64,000 nucleotides of DNA from CATQGW01 sp965262235 (GCA_965262235.1 OZ253504.1:558001-622000), one strand, 5' to 3'. Shown: positions 8,831 to 18,377, counted from the first letter of the stretch. Notes: generated by a model not told the origin, from the sequence alone. Made by a program: numbers and translations.

Positions 8831-11800
8831 GCCGCGCGCCCTCCGATCAGGCCGTGCGCGACCGCCTGCTCAGCGAGCTCGACACCTCGTTCTTCCTGCA
8901 GGCCGGCGCCGGCGCGGGCAAGACCCGGATCCTGGTCGACCGGGTGGTCGAGCTGGTGCGCCGCGACCACGCGCGGCTGCGCAACATCGTGGCGATCACG
9001 TTCACCGAGAAGGCGGCCGGCGAGCTGCGCGCGCGGATCCGCACTGCGCTCTCCAAAGCTCGCGGCGGGGCCGCCGACACTGCCGAACGGCGACGCCTCG
9101 ACGACGCCTTGCGACAGGTCGACGCGGCCCACATCGAGACGATCCACGCGTTCGCATCGAGCCTGCTGAAGGAGCGTCCGTTCGACGCCGGCATCGACCC
9201 CGGCTTCGAGATCCTCGACGCGCTCGGCGCGGACCTCGACTTCACCGACGCCTGGCACGGCTGGCTCTGGCGCGAGGAGGACCCCCGCGCGCAGGCCGCG
9301 ATCGAGCGGGCGCTGCGCTTCGACATGCCGCTCGATCGCCTCCGCGAAGCCGCCCAACAGCTCTCGCGCAACCGCGACCTCGACCCACCGCGTGGCTCCC
9401 CGCCGCCGCCGGATCCTCACGAGACCCACGCCGAGTGGTTGCAGACGGCCGAGCAACTGCGCGTCGAATACGAGCAGCTCGGCTCGAAGCAGGCCGCGCA
9501 GCCGGAGACGCTGGTTGGCTGGCTGCGCGAGATGCCGCTCGACGACCCCGACGAGCTCAGCCGCCTGCTGCTGACTCCTGCGCGCACCCGCAAACCGACC
9601 GGCCGCAGCGAGGCGCTGGTCGCGCTCAGAGCGCGTTGGGACGAGTTCGCCGCGCAGCGCGCCGCCTACGCCAGGTCGCTGCGTGCGCACATCCTCAACG
9701 ACGTGCTCGCCGTGCTCGGCGCGTTCGTCCGTGACGACGCGGACCGCCGGCGCCGCGAAGGACGCTTGACGTTCGAAGATCTGCTGATCGAGGCGCGCAA
9801 CCTGCTCGTGATGAGCGCTGGCGCGCGACGCTTCTTCCGCGAGCGCTATTCGCACATCCTGATCGACGAGTTCCAGGACACCGACCCGCTGCAGGCCGAA
9901 ATCGTGCTGCTGCTCGCCGCCGAGCACGACACCAACGACTGGACGAACGCCACCCCGGCGCCCGGCCGCCTGCTCGTTGTCGGCGACCCGCAGCAGGCGA
10001 TCTACCGCTTCCGGCGCGCCGACATCGACACCTACACCAAGGTCCGCGACCTCTTCCAGCGGGCTGCCGACGCGAACCCCGAGGGCACGGCGGAGACGCG
10101 TCTGAGCGTCAACTTCCGCTCCCGACCCGAGCTGATCGCCTGGTACAACCGCACCCACGCCCGGGTCCTACTGGCCGACGAGACGTGGCCGACCGCGCAG
10201 GCGCAGCACCAGATCCTCGAGCCGCACCGCGAGGAGGCGGGACCTGGGGTCGTGGTCGTGCCCAGCGCCAAGCAGGAGTACACCAACCTCGATGAGGCGC
10301 GCGAGGACGAGGCCGATTCGGTCGCCCGGATCATCCGCGGAATGGTCGACGGTCGGACCGATTTCGCACTGCTTGACGGGCGGCCGCCGAGCTTCCGCGA
10401 CATTGCAATCCTGGTCAACAACCGCACGAAGCTCGAGCTCTACATCGACCAGCTCGAAGCCGCCGGCATCCCCTACCACCACGACAGCGGGCGCGGCTTC
10501 TTCACCCGCCAGGAGATCCGCGACCTCACCTCGATCCTCACCGCGCTCGACGACCCCTCCGACGAGGTCGCCGTCGTCGCCTCGCTCAAGTCGCCGCCGT
10601 GGTCGGCCTCCGACCAGGAGCTGTTCGACTACTCGCGCTCGAGCGGTGACCGAGGCGGTCACGTTGAGGAGAGGACGCGGGCAACCACAAGGATTGCGCC
10701 TACAGGGGAGGGTCGCGACGGACCTCAGAGGGGTCAGCGAGCGCGCTTCACGCTGAGGCCGGAAGACGTGCCCGACGCCTACAAGGGGCAGCTGCGCGAA
10801 GCGCTTGACCAGCTGCGCGCGCTGCGCTCGGCGCTGCGCGACCGCTCGTTGCCCGACTTCGTGGGGCACGTCCTGCGCGAATCGCGCCTGCTCGAAGCGC
10901 AGTTCGCGCTGCCGCGCGGCCAGCTGCGGGCGGCCAACCTGCTGATGATGGTGCAGCGCGCCGGCGACTTCGCCGAGGCCGGCGACGACAGTCTGCGACC
11001 GTTCGTGCGCTGGCTCTCGGAGCGTTCCGCGACCGACCTGCCGGAGGCGGAATCTGCGACCTCCGAGGCCGCCGACAACGTGGTCCGGGTGCTCACGATG
11101 CACCAGGCGAAGGGCCTCGAATTCCCGATCGTGATCCTGCCCAAGCTTGCCTCCGGCTCGATCGACAAGAGCACCTTCATCGTCGACCGCGAGCAGAACC
11201 GGATCGACTTCGCGATCGGCCCGCGGACGGACCGCTGGGAAACGGAGGGCTTCAGCCGCGCGGCCGAGCGCGAGCAGGCCTACCGCGACGCCGAGCAGCG
11301 CCGGCTGCTCTACGTCGCCACCACCCGTGCGCAGGACTGGCTGGTGGTGCCGATCTTCCACCGGCGCAGCAGCGTTGGCTTCCACGAGTATTTCGAGGGC
11401 GCGATCCCCAACTGGCTGGCTGAGGACAACGCCGACTCGATTCGCGAGGACGACTCGACGATCGTCCGACGCGCCGACAGGTTCGACCCGGTGCCGGTGA
11501 TTCCGCGAACGCCGGTCGAGCTCGACGCCGCCGCGATCACCTCCGAGTGGCAGGCCCGCCGCGCTGAGGCGCTGGCCAACGGCGCCCTCAACCTGCGTGC
11601 GCTGACGCCCTCGGCGATCGGGCACGACGACGTGAAGCGCGAGCTCGAAGACCCGCCACCGGAGCGCGAGGACGAGGACGGCGACGCCGAACCGCAGGTC
11701 GCCGCAGCGGAGGCTCGCAGCCTTGCGATGCGGCGCGGCAACGCGATCCACGAGGCGCTCGCGCTCTCCGTCGCCGAGGACCCCGACGAAACGCTGCGCC

Positions 11801-12210
11801 GCGCGGAGCGCGTCTGCGAGCGCCGCGATGTCCCGCTCGACGATGTGCTGGCTGACCTCGAACGGACGCTCGAGCACCCGCTGCTCGAGCGCGCCCGGAA
11901 ATCGGTGCACCACGTGTTTGAAATACCGCTGGTGCTGCACCGCTCGAGCAACGGCGGCAGTGAGATCATCGAGGGGCAGGCCGACCTGGTCTTCGAGGAG
12001 CCGCAGGGCTGGGTCGTGGTCGACTTCAAGAGCGACCGCCAATTCGACTCAGAGCTGGAGCGCAGCTATCAACAGCAGGTCGCCCTCTACGCCGAAATGC
12101 TGAGCGCCGCGGGCGCTCACGTCCGCGAGGCCTGGCTGCTCTACACGCACAGCGGCGAGGCCCGAGCGGTCGGATTGCCAACTCCGGAGACGAGTCACAG
12201 CCATGACTGA
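8827..12210 (+). CDS. AddA/RecB-like UvrD-family helicase-nuclease
   Basis: An ATP-dependent 3'-5' helicase with a C-terminal nuclease, partner of the preceding gene. Walker A is AGAGAGKT (residues 26-33), followed by ITFTEKAAGELR, the DEFQDTDPLQ Walker B segment, GDPQQAIYRFRRAD, NFRSRPEL, TMHQAKGLEFP and VATTRAQDW. The C-terminal end has GQADLVF and VVVDFKSDR, a PD-(D/E)XK site. The start at 8827 overlaps the upstream stop as ATGA; the frame is open 34 codons further but that lies in the addB-like gene. The protein has 1127 residues. Residues about 607-639 are an insertion that contains a dispersed hairpin repeat read in frame. Confidence 0.92.
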   Translation: MSRAPSDQAVRDRLLSELDTSFFLQAGAGAGKTRILVDRVVELVRRDHARLRNIVAITFTEKAAGELRARIRTALSKARGGAADTAERRRLDDALRQVDAAHIETIHAFASSLLKERPFDAGIDPGFEILDALGADLDFTDAWHGWLWREEDPRAQAAIERALRFDMPLDRLREAAQQLSRNRDLDPPRGSPPPPDPHETHAEWLQTAEQLRVEYEQLGSKQAAQPETLVGWLREMPLDDPDELSRLLLTPARTRKPTGRSEALVALRARWDEFAAQRAAYARSLRAHILNDVLAVLGAFVRDDADRRRREGRLTFEDLLIEARNLLVMSAGARRFFRERYSHILIDEFQDTDPLQAEIVLLLAAEHDTNDWTNATPAPGRLLVVGDPQQAIYRFRRADIDTYTKVRDLFQRAADANPEGTAETRLSVNFRSRPELIAWYNRTHARVLLADETWPTAQAQHQILEPHREEAGPGVVVVPSAKQEYTNLDEAREDEADSVARIIRGMVDGRTDFALLDGRPPSFRDIAILVNNRTKLELYIDQLEAAGIPYHHDSGRGFFTRQEIRDLTSILTALDDPSDEVAVVASLKSPPWSASDQELFDYSRSSGDRGGHVEERTRATTRIAPTGEGRDGPQRGQRARFTLRPEDVPDAYKGQLREALDQLRALRSALRDRSLPDFVGHVLRESRLLEAQFALPRGQLRAANLLMMVQRAGDFAEAGDDSLRPFVRWLSERSATDLPEAESATSEAADNVVRVLTMHQAKGLEFPIVILPKLASGSIDKSTFIVDREQNRIDFAIGPRTDRWETEGFSRAAEREQAYRDAEQRRLLYVATTRAQDWLVVPIFHRRSSVGFHEYFEGAIPNWLAEDNADSIREDDSTIVRRADRFDPVPVIPRTPVELDAAAITSEWQARRAEALANGALNLRALTPSAIGHDDVKRELEDPPPEREDEDGDAEPQVAAAEARSLAMRRGNAIHEALALSVAEDPDETLRRAERVCERRDVPLDDVLADLERTLEHPLLERARKSVHHVFEIPLVLHRSSNGGSEIIEGQADLVFEEPQGWVVVDFKSDRQFDSELERSYQQQVALYAEMLSAAGAHVREAWLLYTHSGEARAVGLPTPETSHSHD
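10644..10740 (+). repeat. Repeat-derived in-frame insertion within the addA-like gene
   Basis: Between SDQELFDYS and the family-typical RF-L...EDVPDAYKG segment lie about 32 low-complexity codons. Their DNA includes a GTGACC/GGTCAC hairpin and GGGCAACCACAAGGATTG (from 10679), followed by CGCCTACAGGGG, which matches the intergenic repeat at 5524 except at one or two positions. The reading frame is preserved. Confidence 0.65.
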
Positions 12211-13765
12211 CGCCGTTCGCAGCCCGCAGCAGATTCGCGACGACTTGCAGGCCCGCCGCGACACGATCGTGAACGAGATGGGCTCCACGGAGCGGATCGC
12301 GCGCCAGCACGCGCGCGGCCGCCTGACGATCCGCGAGCGGCTCGACCGCCTCTTCGACGAGGGCTCGTTCCGCGAGATCGGCACGTTCGCCGTCTCTGAG
12401 GTCCCCAACGTGCGCGACCGGACTCCGGGCGACGGGAAGATCGGGGGCTGGGGGGAGATCAACGGCCGCGCCGCCACCGCGTGCGGCGACGACATGACGG
12501 TGCTGCACGGCTCCTCGTCGGTGGTCGGCGGCAAACGGATGAAGCGCATCTACGAGCAGGCCCTGAGCCAGGGCGTGCCCTATGTCTACTTCGGCGAGAC
12601 GGGCGGGGCGCGGCTGCCGGACGCGCTGGGTTCCGAGGGTTTCAGCAAGATCGCGCCGGCGCTCGAGTCGGCGCGACGCCGGCGCCGAATTCCCCTGGCG
12701 ACGGCGATCGTCGGCGAATCGTTCGGCGGCTCCTCGTTTCATGCCGCGTTCTCGGACTTCGTCGTGCAGGTGGAGGGCACCTCGCTGGCCGTCTCCAGCC
12801 CGCGCGTGATCGAGATTGCGACCGGCGAGAAGATCTCGCTCGACGACCTCGGCGGCCCGCATGTGCACCTCGATCGGACGGGGCAGATCGATCAGGTCGC
12901 CGAGTGCGAGGACGATGCGATCGAGCTGCTCAAGGATTTTCTGTCGTACCTGCCCGACAACTGCTGGCAGACGCCGCCGGCGCTCGATGGCTACGACGAC
13001 GCGGAGCCCGATCCCGGGCTGGCAGAGCTGGTGCCGACACGTCGGCAGCGCGCCTACGACATGCACCGGGTGCTGACGCGGATCGTGGACGACGGCAAGC
13101 TGCTCGAGCTGAAGCCGCGCTTCGGGCGCTCGCTGATCACCACGCTGGCCCGGATCGGGGGACGCACGGTGGGGATTCTGGCGAGCAACCCGATGTTCAA
13201 CGCGGGGGCGCTCTCGCCGGAGTCGTGCGACAAGGGCACGCAGTTTCTCTGCCTCTGCGAAGCGTTCAACATCCCGCTGATCTTCCTGCAGGACGTGCCG
13301 GGCTTCATCGTCGGCAGCCAGCCCGAGCACAACCGGCTGCTGCACAAGGCGATCATGTTCCTCGAGGCGCTGGCGCTCACGACCGTGCCGCGCTTCACGG
13401 TGGTGCTGCGCAAGGCCTTCGGGCTGGCCTACTTCTCGCTCTCCGGCAACAGCATGGGCAACGCGCTGATGACCGCCTGGCCGGGCGCCGAGATCTCGTT
13501 CATGGACCCGGGCGTCGGCGTGAACGTGGTCCACGCGCGCGACATCGCCAACGCGGCCGACCCCGACGCTGAGCGCCAACGCCTGGTCGACGAGTGGACG
13601 ATGGGCCACGAGCCGTGGGGCGCCGCCGGCCTGATGAACCTCGACGAGATCATCGACCCCGCCGACACGCGCCGCTGGTTGCTCGAAAGCGTCCGGCGCT
13701 TCCCGGTCGTCCCGCCGCCGCCCGGCCAGACCAAGACGCTCGCGTCATGGCCGACCTGCGTGTGA
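12203..13765 (+). CDS. Biotin-dependent acyl-CoA carboxyltransferase (beta subunit type)
   Basis: A carboxyltransferase that moves CO2 from biotin to an acyl-CoA (acetyl-, propionyl- or methylcrotonyl-CoA). Features are the N-terminal ARGRLTIRERLDRLFDEGSF segment, the YFGETGGARLPD acyl-CoA-binding region, PGFIVGSQPEHNRLLHKAI and the GNSMGNALMTAWPGAEISFMDP region. At 520 residues it matches PccB/MccB-type subunits. It overlaps the addA-like gene by eight bases. No biotin carboxylase or biotin carrier gene is in the window, so its partners lie elsewhere and the substrate is unknown. Confidence 0.9.
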   Translation: MTDAVRSPQQIRDDLQARRDTIVNEMGSTERIARQHARGRLTIRERLDRLFDEGSFREIGTFAVSEVPNVRDRTPGDGKIGGWGEINGRAATACGDDMTVLHGSSSVVGGKRMKRIYEQALSQGVPYVYFGETGGARLPDALGSEGFSKIAPALESARRRRRIPLATAIVGESFGGSSFHAAFSDFVVQVEGTSLAVSSPRVIEIATGEKISLDDLGGPHVHLDRTGQIDQVAECEDDAIELLKDFLSYLPDNCWQTPPALDGYDDAEPDPGLAELVPTRRQRAYDMHRVLTRIVDDGKLLELKPRFGRSLITTLARIGGRTVGILASNPMFNAGALSPESCDKGTQFLCLCEAFNIPLIFLQDVPGFIVGSQPEHNRLLHKAIMFLEALALTTVPRFTVVLRKAFGLAYFSLSGNSMGNALMTAWPGAEISFMDPGVGVNVVHARDIANAADPDAERQRLVDEWTMGHEPWGAAGLMNLDEIIDPADTRRWLLESVRRFPVVPPPPGQTKTLASWPTCV

Positions 13766-13769
13766 GGCG

Positions 13770-13994
13770 ATGATGAAGCAGATCATCAAGCGTCTGGCGA
13801 TCTCGCTGGCGATCATCGGCGGATGCGCCCTGATCGCGCTGTTCGTGGTCGCGGCGACCGCAGCGGTGTTGATGCTGCTCGCAGTAGCAAGCGTGGTCGG
13901 CCCGCTGTGGGTGCTGACGCGCGGTCCCGGCCGGCTAGGCGAGCGAGTCTTCTCGTTTCGCCGCCGCCGCAATGACGGCGTGATCGACATCTGA
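13770..13994 (+). CDS. Small membrane protein of unknown function
   Basis: 74 residues, starting four bases after the carboxyltransferase stop. Residues about 9-48 are continuously hydrophobic (LAISLAIIGGCALIALFVV and on), long enough for a tight two-helix hairpin. Then come a proline/glycine turn and a basic tail (FRRRRND). I do not recognise a family. The position suggests translation as the last gene of the carboxyltransferase unit. Its small size lowers confidence. Confidence 0.5.
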   Translation: MMKQIIKRLAISLAIIGGCALIALFVVAATAAVLMLLAVASVVGPLWVLTRGPGRLGERVFSFRRRRNDGVIDI

Positions 13995-14005
13995 ACGGAG
14001 CCCCC

Positions 14006-14030
14006 GGTCGGCCACAAGGAGTGGCCGACC
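14006..14030 (+). terminator. Perfect 10-bp hairpin after the carboxyltransferase unit
   Basis: The arms GGTCGGCCAC (14006-14015) and GTGGCCGACC (14021-14030) pair perfectly around AAGGA. No T-run follows. The core GGCCACAAGGA relates it to the CCACAAGGA repeats at 5524 and 10679, so it may be a repeat used as a terminator. Confidence 0.5.
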
Positions 14031-14115
14031 GAATCCCAGGATCGGCCGCCGGATTCCGCCTCCCACGCCGCAACTCCCGTGCTACTCTCCCCATAGAACA
14101 GGAGTGCTACCCACA

Positions 14116-14973
14116 ATGCCCACATCCCCACAACGACGCCGCAGAATCCTCCACGCCCATGAACTCCGCCAGGCCGGCCAATCACTCCGCCAGATCGCCG
14201 AGACCCTGGGCGTCTCCCACGCCACCATCCACGCCGACCTCAAACTCCTCGAGACCAACTGGTCCGACATCGCCGAACAAACCGCCGACGACTTCCTCTT
14301 CGAACACGTCACCCTCCTCCGACGACGCGTCCACCGCCTCCTACAAGAAGACCCCACCAAACCCCTCGAAGCCTTCTCCTTCGTCACCGACGGCGGCCGA
14401 GTCACACCGCTCGTCGAACGCACCGCCGCCGCCCAGATCGCCCGCCTCCACGAGGTCCACCACCGCGCCATCGCCACCGCCCTCCGCGAGTACCGCCTGA
14501 TCCTCCGCGAGCTCCGCCCGGCCGCCAAAGCCCGCGCGCTCGCCGACGCCGAGGCCGAAGCCTTCGACTACCCCGACGATCAACTCGTCGACGCCCCACG
14601 CCCCAAGTCCCTCCCGGATCCCGCCAAAACCCAACCAAAGCTGAACGAACCCAACCAGCTCCGACCAACCGGCCCCCCAGCCTTCGACCCATCCCCAACC
14701 CCCGAGCAACGCGAACGCCAGACGCTCTCGATGATGGCCGACTACCAACGCAGCAAGACAAACCCAACCAATCCTGACCAACCCCAACCACCCCGACCAG
14801 ATACACAGCCCCTAACGTCGGCCACCGCCAAAACTCCCCCAGCTACCGCAACCACCGAACCCACCGAGCCCCCCGAAACCGACGCCGAACGCGAAGCCCG
14901 CATGCACGCCGAGCTCGACATCCTCGAACAAGCCGCCCTCAAACGCTTCCCCCAACTAGCCCAAACCGACTAG
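14116..14973 (+). CDS. Helix-turn-helix protein with disordered proline/threonine-rich tail
   Basis: The first 60 residues form a resolvase/sigma-like HTH (RRILHAHELRQAGQSLRQIA, then ETLGVSHATIHADLKLL). A helical region follows to about residue 145. The rest is P/T/Q/N-rich and probably disordered, ending in an acidic helix. The ATG at 14116 is 11 bases from AGGAG; the frame also opens at a GTG at 14104. The coding strand is strikingly C- and A-rich and G-poor, unlike its neighbours. The layout resembles phage small-terminase-like or plasmid HTH proteins, but no other phage gene is nearby. Function is unassigned. Confidence 0.7.
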   Translation: MPTSPQRRRRILHAHELRQAGQSLRQIAETLGVSHATIHADLKLLETNWSDIAEQTADDFLFEHVTLLRRRVHRLLQEDPTKPLEAFSFVTDGGRVTPLVERTAAAQIARLHEVHHRAIATALREYRLILRELRPAAKARALADAEAEAFDYPDDQLVDAPRPKSLPDPAKTQPKLNEPNQLRPTGPPAFDPSPTPEQRERQTLSMMADYQRSKTNPTNPDQPQPPRPDTQPLTSATAKTPPATATTEPTEPPETDAEREARMHAELDILEQAALKRFPQLAQTD

Positions 14974-14975
14974 GG

Positions 14976-15105
14976 AAACCTCTGAACAACTCTCCCCCCG
15001 TTCCGCGGGGCGAGCTGTCCCCAAGGAGACCTGCGCGTAATCTCCATTTCCCCTCTCCCCCCGCTCCGCGGGGGGAGATGCCGCAGGCAGAGGGGGGCCG
15101 CCGCG
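14976..15105. repeat. Composite repeat: GGGGGGAG element end plus half of the MITE
   Basis: GGAAACCTCTGAACAAC at about 14976 is the end of the paired-hairpin repeat family. At 15026 follows GGAGACCTGCGCGTAA with the left half of the MITE (to about 15100); the right half is missing. Confidence 0.65.
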
Positions 15106-15256
15106 CCGACTCACTGCCGTCGGTGTATCTGGTCGGACAGGAGCGGCTCGGCCGACCTCAGTTCGCGCACGAGCCCGCGGTCGATGCGCCGCATCGCCGG
15201 GATGCGGAGCGGTTGCGGGGCCGCGGCGACGCGGCGCTCGACCTCTGCGGCGGAGA

Positions 15257-16732
15257 TCACTCTCGTCCGGCGGCGCGGCCGGCGATGCGGCCGAAGACGG
15301 AGCCGGCCATCAGGCCGGAGCCGCCGGCGTAGTTGTCGTAGAAGAGGCCGCCGACCAGCTCGCCGGCGGCGTAGAGGCCCGCCATGGGGCGCTCCTCGGT
15401 GTCGAGCACCTGGCCGGTGCGGGGGTCGATCTTGAGGCCGCCGAAGGTGAAGGTGATCCCGCAGGTCACCGCGTAGCCGAGATAGGGCGGCTGGGAGATC
15501 GGCAGCGCCCAATTCGACTTGGGCGGCTCGACGCCTTCGGTGCGCACGCCGTCGAGCACCGAGGGGTGGAAGTCGCCGCCGAGGCAGGCGGCGTTGAAGT
15601 CGGCGACGGTTCGTTCGAGGCCGGCGACGGAGACGCCGAGATTCTCGGCCAGGTCGGCGATCGTGTCGGCCTCGGCCATCGTGACCTGGCGGACGCGGTA
15701 CTCATCGCGGAGCAGGCCGACGGTCTGCTGGTCGAAGATCTGGAAGGCGACGCGGCCGGGCTGCTTGAGGATTTCGCGGCCGTACTTGGCGTAGGTGTAG
15801 TTGCGCACATCGGCGCCCTCGTCGACGAATCGCTGGCCGTCGAGATTGACGATGATCCCGTAGGGGTAGGAGTGCTTCTGATAGAGGTCGGCGACGACGC
15901 GGTTGCCGGTCGGCGGGGCGTTGAGGTCCCAGGCCACGGCGTGCGCGCCCGACCAGTGACCGAAGGGCTGGGCGCCGAGCTCGAGCGCGGCGCGGATGGC
16001 GTCGCCGGTGTTGAAGCGGCTGCCGCGCACCTTGGCGAGGTCCCAGCCGGGGCCGAGGTAGCGGGTGCGCATCTCGGCGTTGGCCTCGAAGCCGCCGGCG
16101 GCCAGCACGACGGCGTCCGCCGCGATCTGCTCCTCGCCGAGATCGGTCCAGACGCGGACGCCGCTGACGCGCACACCGCTTCGCAGCAGACCCGTCACCT
16201 TCGCGCCGTAGCGCACTTCGACGCCGATGCGCTCGGCGGCGGCGAACTCCTGGTCGGAGAGGCCCTTGCCGGCGCCGACGGCCTCGACGGTGAGGCCGCC
16301 GTAGAAGACGAGCACGCCATCGACCTCGTTGGCCTGGCGGCCGGTCATGAGGGTGAAGCGGACTCCGCGCTCACGCAGCCAGCGCAGGGTCGGGGCGGAC
16401 TCGCGGACGAGCTGGGTGGCGAGGCCGTCGTCGATCAGGCCCTCGGTGACGCGGGCGAGGTCGTCGCGGAACTGCGCGGCGGGGTAGGCGCCGACATCGA
16501 CGCGGGCGATCTCGGCCGCGCTGAGGTCGGGGATCAGCTGCTGGACATCGGGCATGCCGTCGTAGGGGAAGCGAAACCCGCCGCCGGTGAAGTAGGTGTT
16601 GCCGCCGCGCTCGGCCTCGGGCGCCTTTTCGAGCACGAGGACCTCGGCGCCCTGCTCGCGGGCGCTCATCGCGGCGCAGAGCGCGGCGTTCCCGGCGCCC
16701 ACGACAATCACTCGGCGTTGCTCTGATGTCAT
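15257..16732 (-). CDS. FAD-dependent dehydrogenase (fumarate reductase/tricarballylate dehydrogenase-like)
   Basis: A flavoprotein of the FAD_binding_2 family. The N-terminal dinucleotide fold reads VVGAGNAALCAAMSAREQG, followed by LVLEKAP and the GGNTYFTGGGFR segment typical of the tricarballylate/KstD/flavocytochrome c branch. The C-terminal FAD-sealing motif is G-GLFYDNYAGGSGL. At 491 residues it is normal for soluble members. It overlaps the MFS gene (ATGA), so the pair likely handles one organic acid or ketosteroid-like substrate: import by the transporter, then dehydrogenation. The substrate is not readable from sequence. Confidence 0.85.
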   Translation of the reverse strand: MTSEQRRVIVVGAGNAALCAAMSAREQGAEVLVLEKAPEAERGGNTYFTGGGFRFPYDGMPDVQQLIPDLSAAEIARVDVGAYPAAQFRDDLARVTEGLIDDGLATQLVRESAPTLRWLRERGVRFTLMTGRQANEVDGVLVFYGGLTVEAVGAGKGLSDQEFAAAERIGVEVRYGAKVTGLLRSGVRVSGVRVWTDLGEEQIAADAVVLAAGGFEANAEMRTRYLGPGWDLAKVRGSRFNTGDAIRAALELGAQPFGHWSGAHAVAWDLNAPPTGNRVVADLYQKHSYPYGIIVNLDGQRFVDEGADVRNYTYAKYGREILKQPGRVAFQIFDQQTVGLLRDEYRVRQVTMAEADTIADLAENLGVSVAGLERTVADFNAACLGGDFHPSVLDGVRTEGVEPPKSNWALPISQPPYLGYAVTCGITFTFGGLKIDPRTGQVLDTEERPMAGLYAAGELVGGLFYDNYAGGSGLMAGSVFGRIAGRAAGRE

Positions 16733-18315
16733 CGGTCGAGCCAGCTTTCGTCGGTGTCGGCGGCGTCTTTCTGGGGGCGCGTAGCAGCGATCAGGACGGG
16801 CACACCGACCAGGCGCTGGACGGTTGCTGCGGCCCGCCGGATGCCGCGCTGGCCGCCGAGCAGAGCGAGCCCGATGGCGGGCACCGTGATCAGGCCGGCG
16901 ACCAGCACCGCGAGGCGATAGCCGGAGATAATCGCGCCGGGGGAGTCGCGGGCGACGCCGTGTTCGGCGCCGAAGCTGATCGCGGCGCTGGAATACAGCG
17001 CGAATGCGATCGCGTAGCCGATCGCATTCCCGATCGTGCGGGCGGTCGTCTGCGCGGCGGAGGCGGTACCGAGCCGGTTGGCTGGCACGGCGGACATGAT
17101 CACGGCGGTGTTGGGCGAGCTAAAGATCGCGGTGCCGATCCCGAGGATCAGCACGCGCCACATGAAGTCGAACGGTTGGGCGTCGCCGTCGAGGGTCGCG
17201 AGCGAGAGCAGGGAGCCGCTGACGAGCAGCAACCCGAGGGTGCAGAGGCGTCGCGAACCGAAGCGATCAGAGGCCATGCCGGAGAAGGGCGAGATCAGCA
17301 GCATCGCGAGGGGCATCGGCATGATCAGCAGCCCGGTGGTGATGGTGCTGAAGCCGCGGGCGTCGATCAGGAAGAAGGGTCCCAGCGCGATCGCTGCGGA
17401 CATCCCCATGAACTGCAGAATTGCCGCGCCGACGCCGGCGGAGAACCCCCGTCCCTTGAAGAGCCCGAGGTCGACGACGGGGCTGGCGCTGCGTCGTTCG
17501 ACGATGATGAAGGAGACGAGGAAGATCGCGCAGGCGGCGAATAGCAGCAGGATGATCGGACTGGTCCAACCGAGATCGCCGCCGCGATTGATGCCGAGCG
17601 TGAGGGCGCCGAGGATGCCGAAGAGCAGGAACGCGCCGGGCACGTCGAGGCCCTTCGGTCGGGACTCGGCTGGGGCATCGACGAGCAGTCGCCAAGCGAG
17701 GAAGGCGCCAACGAGGCCGAAGGGGGCGCGGGTCCAGAAGATCGCGCGCCAGTCGAGCCACTCGACGAGGATGCCGCCGAGCACGGGGCCGGCGGCGAAG
17801 CCGGCGCCGACGGTGGAGACCATGATCCCGAGCCCGGTGCCGCGTTTGGAGGGCGGGAACGAGGCGGTGATGATGGCCGCGCCGTTGGCCATCGTCATCG
17901 CCGAGCCGACGGCCTGCAGGACGCGGGCGCTGACCAGCTCTCCGAGCGATCCCGAGAAGGCGGAGAGCATGGTGGCGATGGTGAAGATCGCAAAGCCGAC
18001 GGTGTAGAGCAGCTTGCGGCCGTAGAGGTCGCCGAGCCGTCCCATCGTGAGCGAGAGGCCGGTGCTGACGACGATGAAGGCGAGCGCGACCCAGATCACG
18101 TCCTCTTCGCGGCTGCCGAACTCGTCGGCGAGCGTGGGCAGCGCGACGTTGGTGATCGAGTTGTCGAGGACGCCGAGGAAGATGCCGACGCAGACGACTC
18201 CGGCGGCGACCCAGCGGTAGGGGATTGGTCCGAGGTTGGGCCCGCTGACGAGCGGGCGATCGTCGCCCGCTCCCACGGTCGAACGCGGCGAGCCGCTCAC
18301 CGGTTGACCAGCCAC
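16729..18315 (-). CDS. MFS transporter, DHA2-type (14 TM)
   Basis: A 528-residue secondary transporter with about 14 hydrophobic segments. The loop 2-3 motif is MGRLGDLYGRKLLYTVG, and RVLQAVGSAMTMANGAAII matches helix 4 of drug/H+ antiporters. The N terminus is about 30 polar residues before the first helix. It is translationally coupled to the flavoprotein downstream and diverges from the DGLPVVPP gene across a 74-bp gap that must hold both promoters. DHA2 members export drugs or move organic acids; linkage to a dehydrogenase makes substrate uptake or efflux of its product plausible. Confidence 0.88.
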   Translation of the reverse strand: MAGQPVSGSPRSTVGAGDDRPLVSGPNLGPIPYRWVAAGVVCVGIFLGVLDNSITNVALPTLADEFGSREEDVIWVALAFIVVSTGLSLTMGRLGDLYGRKLLYTVGFAIFTIATMLSAFSGSLGELVSARVLQAVGSAMTMANGAAIITASFPPSKRGTGLGIMVSTVGAGFAAGPVLGGILVEWLDWRAIFWTRAPFGLVGAFLAWRLLVDAPAESRPKGLDVPGAFLLFGILGALTLGINRGGDLGWTSPIILLLFAACAIFLVSFIIVERRSASPVVDLGLFKGRGFSAGVGAAILQFMGMSAAIALGPFFLIDARGFSTITTGLLIMPMPLAMLLISPFSGMASDRFGSRRLCTLGLLLVSGSLLSLATLDGDAQPFDFMWRVLILGIGTAIFSSPNTAVIMSAVPANRLGTASAAQTTARTIGNAIGYAIAFALYSSAAISFGAEHGVARDSPGAIISGYRLAVLVAGLITVPAIGLALLGGQRGIRRAAATVQRLVGVPVLIAATRPQKDAADTDESWLDR

Positions 18316-18377
18316 TCAGGAGTCGTCGGACGTCCGTCCACAGCGCAATCCTACGACCAACTCCCGGCGAGCCGCTC

